Source: Rapana venosa (Eukaryota > Mollusca > Gastropoda > Neogastropoda > Muricidae). From it: DNA of 64,000 bases. This document shows, piece by piece, positions 42,962 through 52,720 of the stretch. Where the stretch lies: contig CM054155.1 in NCBI GenBank assembly GCA_028751875.1, forward strand, positions 608,449 through 672,448, written 5' to 3'. The first letter of the stretch is position 1; the number at the start of each line of letters is the position of its first letter. The notes beneath the pieces were generated by a model. It did no database searches. It saw only the letters and a program-made list of their open reading frames with translations, and had not been told where the DNA came from. The position numbers and the translations under genes are program-made.

Positions 42962-44870
42962 CTGTGCTTTACTGAGGCTGTCGCCTGTTGTTGTGCTGCG
43001 CTGAGGCTGTTGTGTTGTGCTGTGCAGATTGTGTTGTGCTGCGCTGAGGCTGTTGTGTGGTGCTGTGCTGTGCATATTGTGTTGTGCAGAGGCTGTTGTG
43101 TTGTGCTGTGCAGAGGCTGTCTGGTTGTGCTGTGCTGGTGGTGTTGTGCTGTGTAGAGGCTGTTGTGCTGTGCAGGTGTGCTGTGCAGAGGCTGTTGTGC
43201 TGTGCAGGTGTGCTGTGCTCATGTGGTTGTGTTGTGCTGAGCAGATGGTTTTGTGCTGTGCAGAGGCTGTTGTGCTGTGCAGAGGCTGTTGTGCTGTGCT
43301 GCGCAGATTGTGTTGAGTCGTGTTGTGCAGATTGTGGTGTGCTGTGCAGAGGCTGTTGTGTTGTGCTTTGCAGAGGCTGTTGTGTTTGCTGGCAGATGGT
43401 GTTGAGTTGTGCTGTGCAGATGGTGTGGTTTGTAGAGCTGTTAGTTTGTGCTGTGCAGATGTGTTGCATTGTGCTGCGCAAGTTGGTTGTGCTGCGCAGA
43501 TGCTGTTGGGTTGTGCTGCGCAGATGGTGAGTTGTGCAGATTGTGTTGGGGTTGTGGCTGTGATAGATGTGTTGGTGTGCTGTGCAGATGTGTTGGTGAG
43601 AGCTGTTGTGCTGTGCTGTGCAGATGTGTTGAGTTGTGCGTGCAGACAGTGTTGTGCTGTGCGGAAGCTGTTGTTGCAGGCAGATGGTGTGGTGCTGTGC
43701 ATATGGTGATTGTGCTGCGCAGAGCCGTTGTGCTGTGCAGTGGGGTTTTGCCGTGCAGATGTGTTGTTTGCTGTGCAGAGCTGTTGTGGCTGTGCAGATG
43801 GTGTTGAGTTGTGCTGTGCAGAGTGTTGTGTGTGCGAGTGTTTGTGCTGTGCAGATGGTGTTGTTGCTGTGCAGATGGTGTTGTGCTGTGCAGAGCTGTT
43901 GAGTTGTGCTGTGCAGATGGTGTTAGTTTGCGTGCAGATGGTGTTGAGTTGTGCGGAGAGGCTGTGTTGTGCTGTGCAGATGGTGTTGTGCTGTGCAGAT
44001 GGTGTTGTGCTGTCGCAGAGTTTGTGTTGTGCTGTGCAGATGGTGTGTTGGTGCTGTGCAGATGGTGTTGTGCTGTGCAGAGGCTGTTGTTGTGCTGTGC
44101 TAGATGGTGTTGTGCTGTGCGTAAGAGGTGTTGTGTGTGCGATGCTGTTGTGTAATGGTGTTGTGCTGTGCATGGTGCTGTGGTTGTTGCTGCTGTGCAG
44201 ATGGTGTTGTGTTGCGTTAGGCTGTTGTGTGTCTAGGCTGTTGTTTGTTGTGCGTGCTAGTTGTGTGTGCAGGCTGTTGTGTTTCTAGGCATGTGTGTTA
44301 TACTAGGCTGTTGTGTGTTCTGAGGCTGTTGTGTTGTGCTAGGCTGTTGTGTTGTGCCAAGGCTGTTTGTGTTATACTTAGGCTGTTGTGTTTACTTAGG
44401 CTGTTGTGTTTCTAGGCTGTTGTGTTGTGCTCAGGCTGTTGTGTTTATAGGCTGTTGTGTTATACTTAGGCTGTTGTGTTATACTTAGGCTGTTGTGTGT
44501 CTAGCTTTTTCGGCTGTTGTGTTCTAGGCTGTTGGTTATACTTAGGCTGTTGTGTTATACTAGGGTGTTGTGTTTGCTTGAGGCTGTTGTGTTATGCTCA
44601 GGTGAGTATAAGCTGTGTGTGTTGTGTGTGGCTTGCAGGCGTGTGTTGTGTGTATGACTTAAGCTTTTTTCTGGTGCTTGTGAGTATGTGCAGCGCTGTT
44701 GTGTTATACATAGCGCGCTTATAGATTTGCATGTATTTCTAGTTGTGTTCCAGGTGTTGTGTTATACTCAGGCTGTTGTGTTATACTCACTGTTGGTTTC
44801 AGCTGTTATGTTATACTCAGGCGTTGTGTATACTCAGGCTTTGAACCAGCAGTTGTGTATACTCAGGACT
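42962..44870 (+). repeat. 19-bp minisatellite with a sequence gradient (about 100 copies)
   Basis: At the left the unit is GAGGCTGTTGTGCTGTGCA, in the middle GATGGTGTTGTGCTGTGCA, and from about 44280 TAGGCTGTTGTGTTATACT, fading into TCAGCTGTTGTATAC-like units by 44870. All are 19 bp with frequent one- or two-base losses. The + strand is strongly G/T-rich. The long Cys/Ala/Val-rich (+) and Ser/Thr/Gln-rich (-) open frames here are repeat translations. Confidence 0.95.
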
Positions 44871-45154
44871 AGTTTACTACTAGCTGCTTGTAACTCAGCT
44901 GTTGTTATACTTACTGTTGGTAACTCACTTGTGTGTACTCAGCTGTTGCAGCATAACTACATTTGTGTATACTCAGGTGTTCACTGGCTGTACTCAGCTG
45001 AACTGGCTTGTATACTGCTGTTTGTTGCACATGCATTACACTGGTTGAGTGTATCAGCACGTCACCTTCGCAGCTCATATGCGCCACGTGTACCCGCAAT
45101 GCTCATCAGTCTCGAGCCAGTTACCAGCAACGACTCGCCTTCAACACGTCTCAG
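44871..45154. other. Array decay zone before exon C
   Basis: Scattered ACTCAG and TATACT remnants of the 19-bp unit persist to about 45020, followed by about 130 bases of non-repetitive sequence. Confidence 0.5.
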
Positions 45155-45273
45155 TCTGACACAGACTTTACATCTGAAGACTCACTACACTACAAAAACC
45201 TCAGCACCCTCATGCGAAACAAGAAGTCCATCTTGGATGTCAAGTCCACAACCTGGCACGCCGACTACACCAG
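45155..45273 (+). CDS. DNAH2-like dynein heavy chain, tail exon C
   Basis: The + frame reads SEDSLHYKNLSTLMRNKKSI then LDVKSTTWHADYT and ends in the middle of an Arg codon (phase 2) at donor CAG|GTAAAA. LDV....WH.DY is a conserved DHC_N1 block. The partial codon (AG) is completed by the first base of exon D to give the run HADYT-R-FCNGIKDL, matching the DNAH2-type order. The acceptor is uncertain: ACACGTCTCAG (exon from 45155, used here) or TCTGACACAG (exon from 45165). The residues expected before this exon are not found upstream. Confidence 0.82.
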
Positions 45274-45419
45274 GTAAAATCATTCGATAATAATTATCAC
45301 TGCGTCACACTGCAGTCTGCAATGGACATTGATTTATGTGCTTTTGAGTTGCACTCCACTACACTGTTGAGTTATCAGCTCCACTTCACTCCAATCCACT
45401 CCACTAACTCCACTACAGC
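45274..45419. other. Start of intron C-D
   Basis: Sequence with CTCCACTACAC-like elements grading into the following array. Confidence 0.4.
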
Positions 45420-45850
45420 ACACCACAGCACACCACACCTCACCTCACCACCCCACCCCACACCACACCACACCACACCACACCACAGATCCAGCAACTT
45501 CACTACAGATTCAGCAACTACACTACATTAGTAACTCAGCAAGTACACTACACTACTGATTCAGCAACTACACTACATTAGTAACTCAGCAAGTACACTA
45601 CACTACTGATTCAGCAACTACACTACATTAGTAACTCAGCAAGTACACTACACTACTGATTCAGCAACTACACTACATTAGTAACTCAGCAAGTACACTA
45701 CACTACTGATTCAGCAACTACACTACATTAGTAATTCAGCAAGTACACTACACTACAGATTCAGCAACCACACTACATTAGTAACTCAGCAAGTTCACTA
45801 CACTACGGATTTAGCAACCACAGTACTCTATACTATTAACTCAGCAACTA
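45420..45850. repeat. CCACA stretch and 50-bp minisatellite (about 6 copies)
   Basis: After CACCACACCACA runs, a 50-bp unit repeats: CACTACTGATTCAGCAACTA then CACTACATTAGTAACTCAGC. Spacing is exactly 50 bases between 45551, 45601 and 45651. Confidence 0.93.
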
Positions 45851-45857
45851 CACTATG

Positions 45858-46250
45858 TTCGGGACCTGGTGATGTGACTGTTTCAGGTCCTGGTGATGTG
45901 ATTGTTTTAGGAAATGAGGATAGGACTGTTTTAGGACCTGATGATACAGACTGTGTCAGGACATGATTATGTGACTGTTTTAGGACCTGATGACGAAGGC
46001 TGTGTCAGGACATGATGATGTGACTGTGTGAGGACCTGATAATACAGACGGTGTCAGAACCTGATCATACGGACTGTGTCAGGACCTGATGGAGTGACTG
46101 TGTCAGGACCTGATGATGTGACTGTGTCAGGACTTGATGATGTGACTGTCAGGACTTGATGGTATGACTGTCAGGACTTGATGATGTGACTGTCAGGACA
46201 TGATAAGGTGATGTCAGGACTGATGATGTGACTGTGTGAGGACCTAGTAA
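45858..46250. repeat. 24-bp minisatellite, decaying
   Basis: Units such as GGACCTGATGATGTGACTGT plus GTCA are repeated about 14 times with substitutions and shortened copies towards 46200. Confidence 0.9.
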
Positions 46251-46395
46251 TACAGCTGCAAATGCCATTGACTGTATAACAGAATGTCTCGTAATGTTCA
46301 GGCTGAGTGATGAAGACCTGTATGTGCTGTTCAGTGACGTGACTATTGACTTCAAATAATGGATGTATATAATGCTGTGTTGCCTGTATAGCTGC
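46251..46395. other. Short non-repetitive spacer between arrays
   Basis: No feature recognised; GATGTGGCTGTAAATG-like pieces foreshadow the next array. Confidence 0.4.
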
Positions 46396-48538
46396 TGGTT
46401 CGTTTCTGTTAAGTGATGTGGCTGTAAATGTTTCAGTGTTGCTTAGTGATGTAAGCGGTGTAAATGTGGACTGTTCAGGACTGTAGTGATGATGCGGTGA
46501 AATGTGTGACTGTGGCTGTGTTTTTAAGTGATGTAGCGTGTAAGTGTGTGGCTGTAGTGATGTAGCGGTGAAAGTGCTGTGGCTGTTTGTAGGGGATGTA
46601 GCGGTGAAAGTGCTGTGGCTGTTTGTAGTGATGTAGCGTGTGATTAGTGCTGTGGCTGTAGTGATGTAGCGGTGAAAGTGCTGTGGCTGTTTGTAGTGAT
46701 GTGGCTGTGTTTAGGTGCTGTGTGCATGTAGCGGTGAAAGTGCTGTGGCTGTTTGTAGTGATGTAGCGGTGAAAGTGCTGTGGCTGTGTTGTGTGATAGT
46801 GCTAGTGTGTGCTGTTTGTAGTGATGTAGCGTGAAAGTGCTGTGGCTTGTAGTGATGTAGCGGTGAAAGTGCTGTGGCTGTTTGTAGTGATGTAGCGTGA
46901 AAGTGCTGTGGCTGTTTGTAGTGATGTAGCGGTGAAAGTGCTGTGGCTGTAGTGATGTAGCGGTGAAAGTGCTGTGGCTGTTTGTAGTGATGTAGCGGTG
47001 AAAGTGCTGTGGCTGTAGTGATGTAGCGGTGAAAGTGCTGTGGTGTGTAGTGATGTAGCGGTGAAAGTGCTGTGGCTGTTTGTAGTGATGTAGCGGTGAA
47101 AGTGCTGTGGCTGTTTGTATTGATGTAGCGGTGAAAGTGCTGTGGCTGTAGTGATGTAGCGGTGAAAGTGCTGTGGCTGTTTGTAGTGATGTAGCGGTGA
47201 AATTGCTGTGGCTGTAGTGATGTAGCGGTGAAAGTGCTGTGGCTGTTTGTAGTGATGTAGCGGTGAAAGTGCTGTGGCTGTAGTGATGTAGCGTGAAAGT
47301 GCTGTGGCTGTTTGTAGTGATGTAGCGGTGAAAGTGCTGTGGCTGTAGTAGTGATGTAGCGGTGAAAGTGCTGTGGCTGTTTGTAGTGATGTAGCGGTGA
47401 AAGTGCTGTGGCTGTTTGTAGTGATGTAGCGGTGAAAGTGCTGTGCTTTAGATGTGCGTGAAGTGGTGCGTTGTATGAGTAGCTGAAAGTGCTGTGGCTG
47501 TTTGTAGTGATGTAGCGGTGAAAGTGCTGTGGCTGTTATGTAGGTGCGTGAAAGTGCTGTGGCTGTAGTATGATGTAGCGTGAAAGTGCTGTGGCTGTTT
47601 GTAGTGATGTAGCGTGAAAGTGCTGTGGCTGTGTGTATGATTAGCGTGAAAGTGCTGTGGCTGTTTGTAGTGATGTAGCGTGAAAGTGCTGTGGCTATTG
47701 TAGTATGTAGCGTGAAAGTGCTGTGGCTTTGTAGTGATGTAGCGGTGAAAGTGCTGTGGCTGTAGTGATGTAGCGTGAAAGTGCTGTGGCTGTTTGTAGT
47801 GATGTAGCGGTGAAAGTGCTGTGGCTGTTTGTAGTGATGTAGCGGTGAAAGTGCTGTGGCTGTTTGTAGTGATATAGCGGTGAAGTGCTGTGGCTGTAGT
47901 GATGTAGCGGTGAAAGTGCTGTGGCTGTTTGTAGTGATGTAGCGGTGAAAGTGCTGTGGCTGTTTGTAGTGATGTAGCGGTGAAAGTGCTGTGGCTGTTT
48001 GTAGTGATGTAGCGGTGAAAGTGCTGTGGCTGATAGGAGTAGCGTGAAAGTGCTGTGGCTGTTTGTAGTGATGTAGCGGTGAAAGTGCTGTGGCTGTTTG
48101 TAGTGATGTAGCGTGCGAAAGTGCTGTGGCTGTTTGTAGTGATGTAGCGGTGAAAGTGCTGTGGCTGTTTGTAGTGATGTAGCGGTGAAAGTGCTGTGGC
48201 TGTTTGTAGTGATGTAGCGGTGAAAGTGCTGTGGCTGTTTGTAGTGATGTAGCGCGAAAGTGCTGTGGCTGTTTGTAGTGATGTAGCGTGAAAGTGCTGT
48301 GGCTGTTTGTAGTGATGTAGCGTGAAAGTGCTGTGGCTGTTTGTAGTGATGTAGCGTGAAAGTGCTGTGGCTGTTTGTAGTGATGTAGCGGTGAAAGTGC
48401 TGTGGCTATAGTGATGTAGCGGTGAAAGTGCTGTGGCTGTTTGTAGTGATGTAGCGTGAAAGTGCTGTGGCTATAGTGATGTAGCGGCGAAAGTGCTGTG
48501 GCTGTTTGTAGTGATGTAGCGTGAAAGTGCTGTGGCTG
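46396..48538 (+). repeat. 35-bp minisatellite (about 62 copies) ending at a splice acceptor
   Basis: The unit is GTAGTGATGTAGCGGTGAAA followed by GTGCTGTGGCTGTTT. A shorter form lacks part of the final GTTT. The left edge is degenerate and the right half is very homogeneous. The last unit ends about 10 bases before the acceptor AG of exon D, so branch point and pyrimidine tract must lie in or against the repeat. Confidence 0.97.
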
Positions 48539-48548
48539 CCTTGTTCAG

Positions 48549-48677
48549 GTTCTGTAACGGAATAAAGGACCTGGAGGTGATGACCCAAAACGTGCTGATC
48601 AACGCCTTCAACACTGTCTTAGTGTGGAGAGGGGCATTGAGGTCCTCGACATCTTCATGCATATGCAGGGCCGGGAG
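48549..48677 (+). CDS. DNAH2-like dynein heavy chain, tail exon D, with a one-base frameshift
   Basis: Acceptor CCTTGTTCAG ends at 48548. The first base completes the Arg codon of exon C. The frame then reads FCNGIKDLEVMTQNVLINAF NTV up to about 48618. The remainder reads SVERGIEVLDIFMHMQGRE in the +1-shifted frame to donor GAG|GTGAAT at 48678. The exon is 129 nt, whereas 130 would be needed to join exon C (phase 2) to exon E (phase 0), so one base is missing at about 48618-48622 (CTGTCTTAGTGTGG). GIKDLEVMTQN is a hallmark of axonemal heavy chain tails. Either the assembly lost a base or this allele is broken. Confidence 0.88.
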
Positions 48678-48944
48678 GTGAATATGTGCACGTGCGCGCC
48701 TGTGTGTCTGTGTGCACCCACACATAATATGTCGACACTTAAGACAAAGATAGGAATAATCATTCATTTCTCTTTGTTTTCTAATGCGGAAAATTGTTGG
48801 TTATCTGTCTGTCTGTCTATGGATGGAGATGTGCACAAATGTTTGAGCCTGCTCTCCTTCCCACTGCATGTATGAGCACCTATATAAACAGGCCTGGAGA
48901 TGTCTATCAATATGCACATCTACGTGCATGTAAACACGAGCACA

Positions 48945-49073
48945 TAAACACACACACACACACACACGCGACGCGCGCACGCACGCACGCACGCACGCGC
49001 AACCACGCACAACACACGCACGCACGCACGCAACGCACGCACGCACGCACGCACGCACGCATACACGACGTGA

Positions 49074-49139
<66 letters not shown>
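48945..49139. repeat. (CA)n / (ACGC)n compound microsatellite
   Basis: ACGC tetranucleotides (48965-49105) are flanked by CA runs. It ends 30 bases before the acceptor of exon E. Confidence 0.95.
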
Positions 49140-49141
<2 letters not shown>

Positions 49142-49169
49142 TAACAAATTGATGCATGCCTGTGAGCAG

Positions 49170-49352
49170 GTGATGCGGCGTTGTCTGGAGAAGAAGACTG
49201 CCGATGTGTACGCGCTGTTTGTGGGGGAGATCAACGCCGTGAAAGTCCTGATTGGCCAGAAGAGCAAGGCGCAGACCTTCGCTCAGCCCCGCTATGCTGG
49301 CGCCGGACACTGGGCCAGGTTCCTACGGAAAAGGCTGGAGAAGCAAATGATG
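49170..49352 (+). CDS. DNAH2-like dynein heavy chain, tail exon E
   Basis: There are 61 codons with phase 0 on both sides: VMRRCLEKKTADVYALFVGE, INAVKVLIGQKSKAQTFAQP, RYAGAGHWARFLRKRLEKQM, M. Acceptor CTGTGAGCAG ends at 49169 and donor ATG|GTAAAC starts at 49353. LEKKTADVYALF followed by YAG..HWAR.LR.RL is diagnostic for the dynein tail. It joins exon D (QGRE / VMRRC) and exon F (KQMM / DLDKAFFLPP) with no gap. The last 16 bases of the exon and its donor are repeated 97 bases downstream. Confidence 0.92.
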
Positions 49353-49530
49353 GTAAACACACCGGGCACACTGCCCTTCTGCTTGCTGCTGCTGCAGTCC
49401 TGCTGCTGTGGTTGTTGTGCTGTTATTGTATGTGGAGAAGCAAATGATGGTAAACACACCGGGCACACTGCCCTTCTGCTTGCTGCTGCTAATCCTGCTG
49501 CTGTGGTTGTTGCTGTTGTTATTGTAAGTA
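49337..49530 (+). repeat. 97-bp tandem duplication spanning the exon E donor
   Basis: GGAGAAGCAAATGATGGTAA begins at 49337 and again at 49434. The sequence to TGGTTGTTG is also repeated, with GCTGCTGCAGTC against GCTGCTAATC as the main difference. Confidence 0.9.
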
Positions 49531-50148
49531 GCGCTTTTAGTGTAAGTAATGCTTAGCAAACTGACGAGTCCATGTTTCAAAACATGTCACGTAGTGAGTC
49601 ATCATGTGTTTGTATGTATCGTGACAAGGTGTATAAGAATTGGCCACCTTTTTTTCATTTCCCAGACAGATACACTTTCTCTCAAAAAGGAAAAAAATCT
49701 GTATTGTGTGACAGACCCTTTTGGGACAAAAAGCATGTGTCTTTGCACTGGTACACCTCTGTACAAAGAGAAGAAAAAATGTTGTGCTTTGTGATAAACA
49801 TATTTTTCTTCACCACAAATTTGATACCATTTTTTTCTTTTGACAAGGAAGAAAAACTTGTTGAATCTTTTAATTTAGAAAGGTTGTTTTCTGCACAGAC
49901 AGAACAGAGAGAAAAACACGATGTGGCGCATTCTGTTCACTCTGCAAGGGAAGGCATGACACAGTTGTGGAGTCACCAGGGCAGAACATGGTTTGATCAC
50001 AAAACCCGCCTTGCACAGATTTTGTTCTTTCTACTGTCAGGTCATGAAATCCTGGGCAAACCATCAAAATAAGTCCAAGCTGTATTATGTTTGTTTAGAA
50101 TTTAAGACACGTTTAGTTAATCACGCGCGTGTGTGTTTGTGTGTTTAG
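49531..50148. other. Intron E-F
   Basis: Apart from T/A-rich stretches and a short GT run directly before the acceptor of exon F, nothing is recognised. The open frame at 49572-50072 has no family signal and no splice or repeat support. Confidence 0.4.
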
Positions 50149-50283
50149 GATCTGGACAAGGCATTTTTCCTGCCCCCTGTCAGCAACATGGAGGACATTC
50201 GCCAGGAGTTTTCGGGTGTGGTAATGGCTCTAGATGATGTCATCCGCAAGACGCACTACGACTGGACCACCACCATTGACAAG
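50149..50283 (+). CDS. DNAH2-like dynein heavy chain, tail exon F
   Basis: There are 45 codons with phase 0 on both sides: DLDKAFFLPPVSNMEDIRQE, FSGVVMALDDVIRKTHYDWT, TTIDK. Acceptor GTGTGTTTAG ends at 50148 and donor AAG|GTGTGT starts at 50284. FLPP followed by ALD..IRKT...W is the usual continuation of the tail after the YAG..HWAR block. A 55-bp minisatellite starts 78 bases after the donor. Confidence 0.92.
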
Positions 50284-50361
50284 GTGTGTGAACAGGGTGC
50301 AGTAGTGCTGATGGGTGTTGTGGCTCAGTATTGTGTCGAGGCGTATCGACATGGTCATAGT

Positions 50362-50877
50362 CTTCAATCTTCAATGGAGAATTGCAGAAAGGGACGCTAT
50401 GTCCGAATGGTTAACCCCTTCAACTTCAATGTAGAATTGCAGAGAGGGACGCTATGTCCGAATGGTTAACCCCTTCAACTTCAATGTAGAATTGCAGAGA
50501 GGGACGCTATGTCCGAATGGTTAACCCCTTCAACTTCAATGTAGAATTGCAGAGAGGGACGCTATGTCCCAATGGTTAACCCCTTCAACTTCAATGTAGA
50601 ATTGCAGAGAGGGACGCTATGTCCCAATGGTTAACCCCTTCAACTTCAATGTAGAATTGCAGAGAGGGACGCTATGTCCCAATGGTTAACCCCCTTCAAC
50701 TTCAATGTAGAATTGCAGAGAGGGACGCTATGTCCCAATGGTTAACCCCCTTCAACTTCAATGTAGAATTGCAGAGAGGGACGCTATGTCCGAATGGTTA
50801 ACCCCTTCAATCTTCAATGTAGAATTGCAGAGAGGGACGCTATGTCCGAATGGTTAACCCCCTTCAACTTCAATCCC
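50362..50877 (+). repeat. 55-bp minisatellite (about 9 copies)
   Basis: The unit is CAACTTCAATGTAGAATTGC, AGAGAGGGACGCTATGTCC, then RAATGGTTAACCCCTT-like sequence. Copies differ mainly in TCCGAAT against TCCCAAT and in the number of C before TTCAAC. It is very homogeneous and therefore recent. Confidence 0.95.
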
Positions 50878-51180
50878 TTGGAACTACGAAGTCAGGGGTG
50901 TGCATCTCGGCTGCGTCTGGTGAATTAGGGGTGGGGATTTTTCATCTCCGAGGTCAGCTTCATGTGCAGTTCTGCCAGAGCCCTAATTCCCTTCGTGTAT
51001 ACACATGCAGAAGATGAAGATCACGTCAATCATGTCAGCATTCGGTGGGTTACGGAAACACGAACATGCCCAGCATACGTCCTTGAAGTTGGATTCTGAT
51101 ACCTTCCTGGTGGGCAAAGTGGAAGAACCTCTGAGCTCTAGCCCAGGAGCAAAACCCAAACAGAATTGCAGACAATATCA
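50878..51180 (+). mobile_element. SINE fragment of a family I associate with molluscs
   Basis: The blocks TCATCTCCGAGGTCAGCTTC, TTCCCTTCGTGTATACACAT, GCAGAAGATGAAGATCACGT, CAGCATTCGGTGGGTTACGG and AACACGAACATGCCCAGCAT follow in an order I remember from a common gastropod SINE. Its right end, GAGCTCTAGCCCAGGA, is shared with 52605-52720 and 55835-55955. No flanking duplication was established. Confidence 0.55.
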
Positions 51181-51379
51181 TGACTCTCAGTTGAGAACAA
51201 GCATCAACATATATTCATATAGGTGGTATAATTCGTGCCCATAATAGAGAAGTGTGTTGAACTGGTATGTGATAGATAGATTGTCACAGCGTGCTATGAT
51301 AGCGGACTGAAGAAGAAAGTCCTCCCTGCTTACCCCCCCCCCCCTGTGTCTTCAAACACTGTTACAGGGCGGTAATTAG

Positions 51380-51545
51380 ATGACCTCACATGCGATCAGA
51401 GACCTGTGGCAGCGTTGTGTTTCTAAATCGGGACACCCTGCGAATTGTGCGACACTCTGTTGGGTTGGGTGGTTGCGTTGCATGCGCTTCACCTACGCGT
51501 TGAAGTGTAGACTTGAAGGTAGAGGTTTAGAGGCCGCCTCCTCAC
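51380..51545 (+). repeat. Diverged repeat pair, copy 1
   Basis: TTAGATGACCTCACATGCGA, GTGTTTCTAAATCGGGA and GCCGCCTCCTCACTGTC align in order with 51783-51955. The two copies are about 400 bases apart. Confidence 0.6.
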
Positions 51546-51782
51546 TGTCTGACCGTTCCTGCAACCCGGGCTGGTGTGCAGAGCTGAAAGGCCTCTAGTG
51601 TGTCACAGTGGGCAGCACAGGGCGCTTCTAAGCTCCACCCCGGGCTGGGCGCCCCTTAGGCTGCGTTGGAAGGCGGGTGGCAATGGGTAGGGGCTAGCCT
51701 ACTGCGTGGAGCATACAGTACGCCAGTCAGGTAGCCCACCTCGGTACAGCTACAACCGTGGTGGATGTGGTGGAGCGGGGAT

Positions 51783-51955
51783 TAGATGGCCTCCGATGTC
51801 ATCACAAACCTGGGGCGGCGCCGTGTTTCTAAACGGGGAGGCACCTACAATGTGTGCACGCTGTTTCCTGGGATGGTGGTCTGTTGCATACACTTTGCCC
51901 GCGCGGTGAAATGCAGAATTTTTGCAGCCTGTGTTGAGAGACGACATCCTCACTG
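51783..51955 (+). repeat. Diverged repeat pair, copy 2
   Basis: TTAGATGGCCTCCGATGTCA, GTGTTTCTAAACGGGGAGG, TTTGCCCGCGCGGTGAAATG and CGACATCCTCACTG. It is a direct copy of the segment at 51380. The stretch between the copies (51546-51782) shows no feature. Confidence 0.6.
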
Positions 51956-52138
51956 TTCTTCTCCAGCGGTCGTTGCTAAGAAGTTGTACAGAGTTGTGGC
52001 AGATCAAAAATATCAACTCTGTTACACAACCATTCATTCTCAATACATAAACATGTACCTCACCTGTATGCATTCACATTAGCATCTGGAGGCAAGGATA
52101 ATCAATTTACTCACACCATGGATACCTCATTAATCAGC

Positions 52139-52140
52139 AT

Positions 52141-52201
<61 letters not shown>

Positions 52202-52224
52202 ACACACACACACAAACACACATT
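52139..52224. repeat. (CA)n microsatellite
   Basis: CA dinucleotides with two interruptions. Confidence 0.95.
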
Positions 52225-52390
52225 AATACACATTACTACAAAAGAGGTTCAGCAAAATGTCGATGGATGCTTTAGCCAATGGTGAAGATCGATGTCTGCA
52301 GTCCCATGGGTTCGTCAAGTTGGGGCTTCAAATCTCAGCAGCGCATTTGGTGAAATAAGGGTTGACCCTGTGTGTTAGTTAGCGTGCCTG

Positions 52391-52394
<4 letters not shown>

Positions 52395-52478
<84 letters not shown>
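52395..52478. repeat. (TA)n then (TG)n microsatellite
   Basis: About 35 perfect TA units followed by seven TG units. The TA run is self-complementary and could extrude as a cruciform. Confidence 0.95.
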
Positions 52479-52479
<1 letters not shown>

Positions 52480-52604
52480 AAACTAAATCGTGTGGGTGTA
52501 CGTGTGAGCTGACAGATTCCTAAGCCAAACAAGGTACCTTAGAATGTACAAATGACATCATTATTCATTCTAGAAGCCTAAGTCTATCATTATATAAAAT
52601 TACT

Positions 52605-52720
52605 TCAATTCATCCCCGAAGTCGGAATGCGGCTACCTACATGGTGGGCTACAACGGTCGCATACGCTAAATCGCACCATTGGTAAACGACGGAGCTCTA
52701 GCCCAGGAACAAAGAAAAAA
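52605..52720 (+). mobile_element. SINE right-end fragment
   Basis: CCGAAGTCGGAATGCGGCTA, CCTACATGGTGGGCTACAAC and GGAGCTCTAGCCCAGGAACA. This is the same right end as at 51120-51165 and 55835-55955. Confidence 0.6.

Noticed and set aside
42821..44173. 450-codon - strand open frame rich in Ser, Thr, Gln and His, and Cys-rich + strand frames
   Set aside because: Products of the 19-bp minisatellite; no domain and no splice or start context.
49572..50072. 166-codon + frame in the intron between dynein exons E and F
   Set aside because: No known motif, no homology pattern, and it lies between two exons that join in frame without it.
50362..50877. 55-bp regular repeats considered as CRISPR or as coding repeats
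   Set aside because: No spacers, located in an intron of the dynein gene, and 55 is not a multiple of three.
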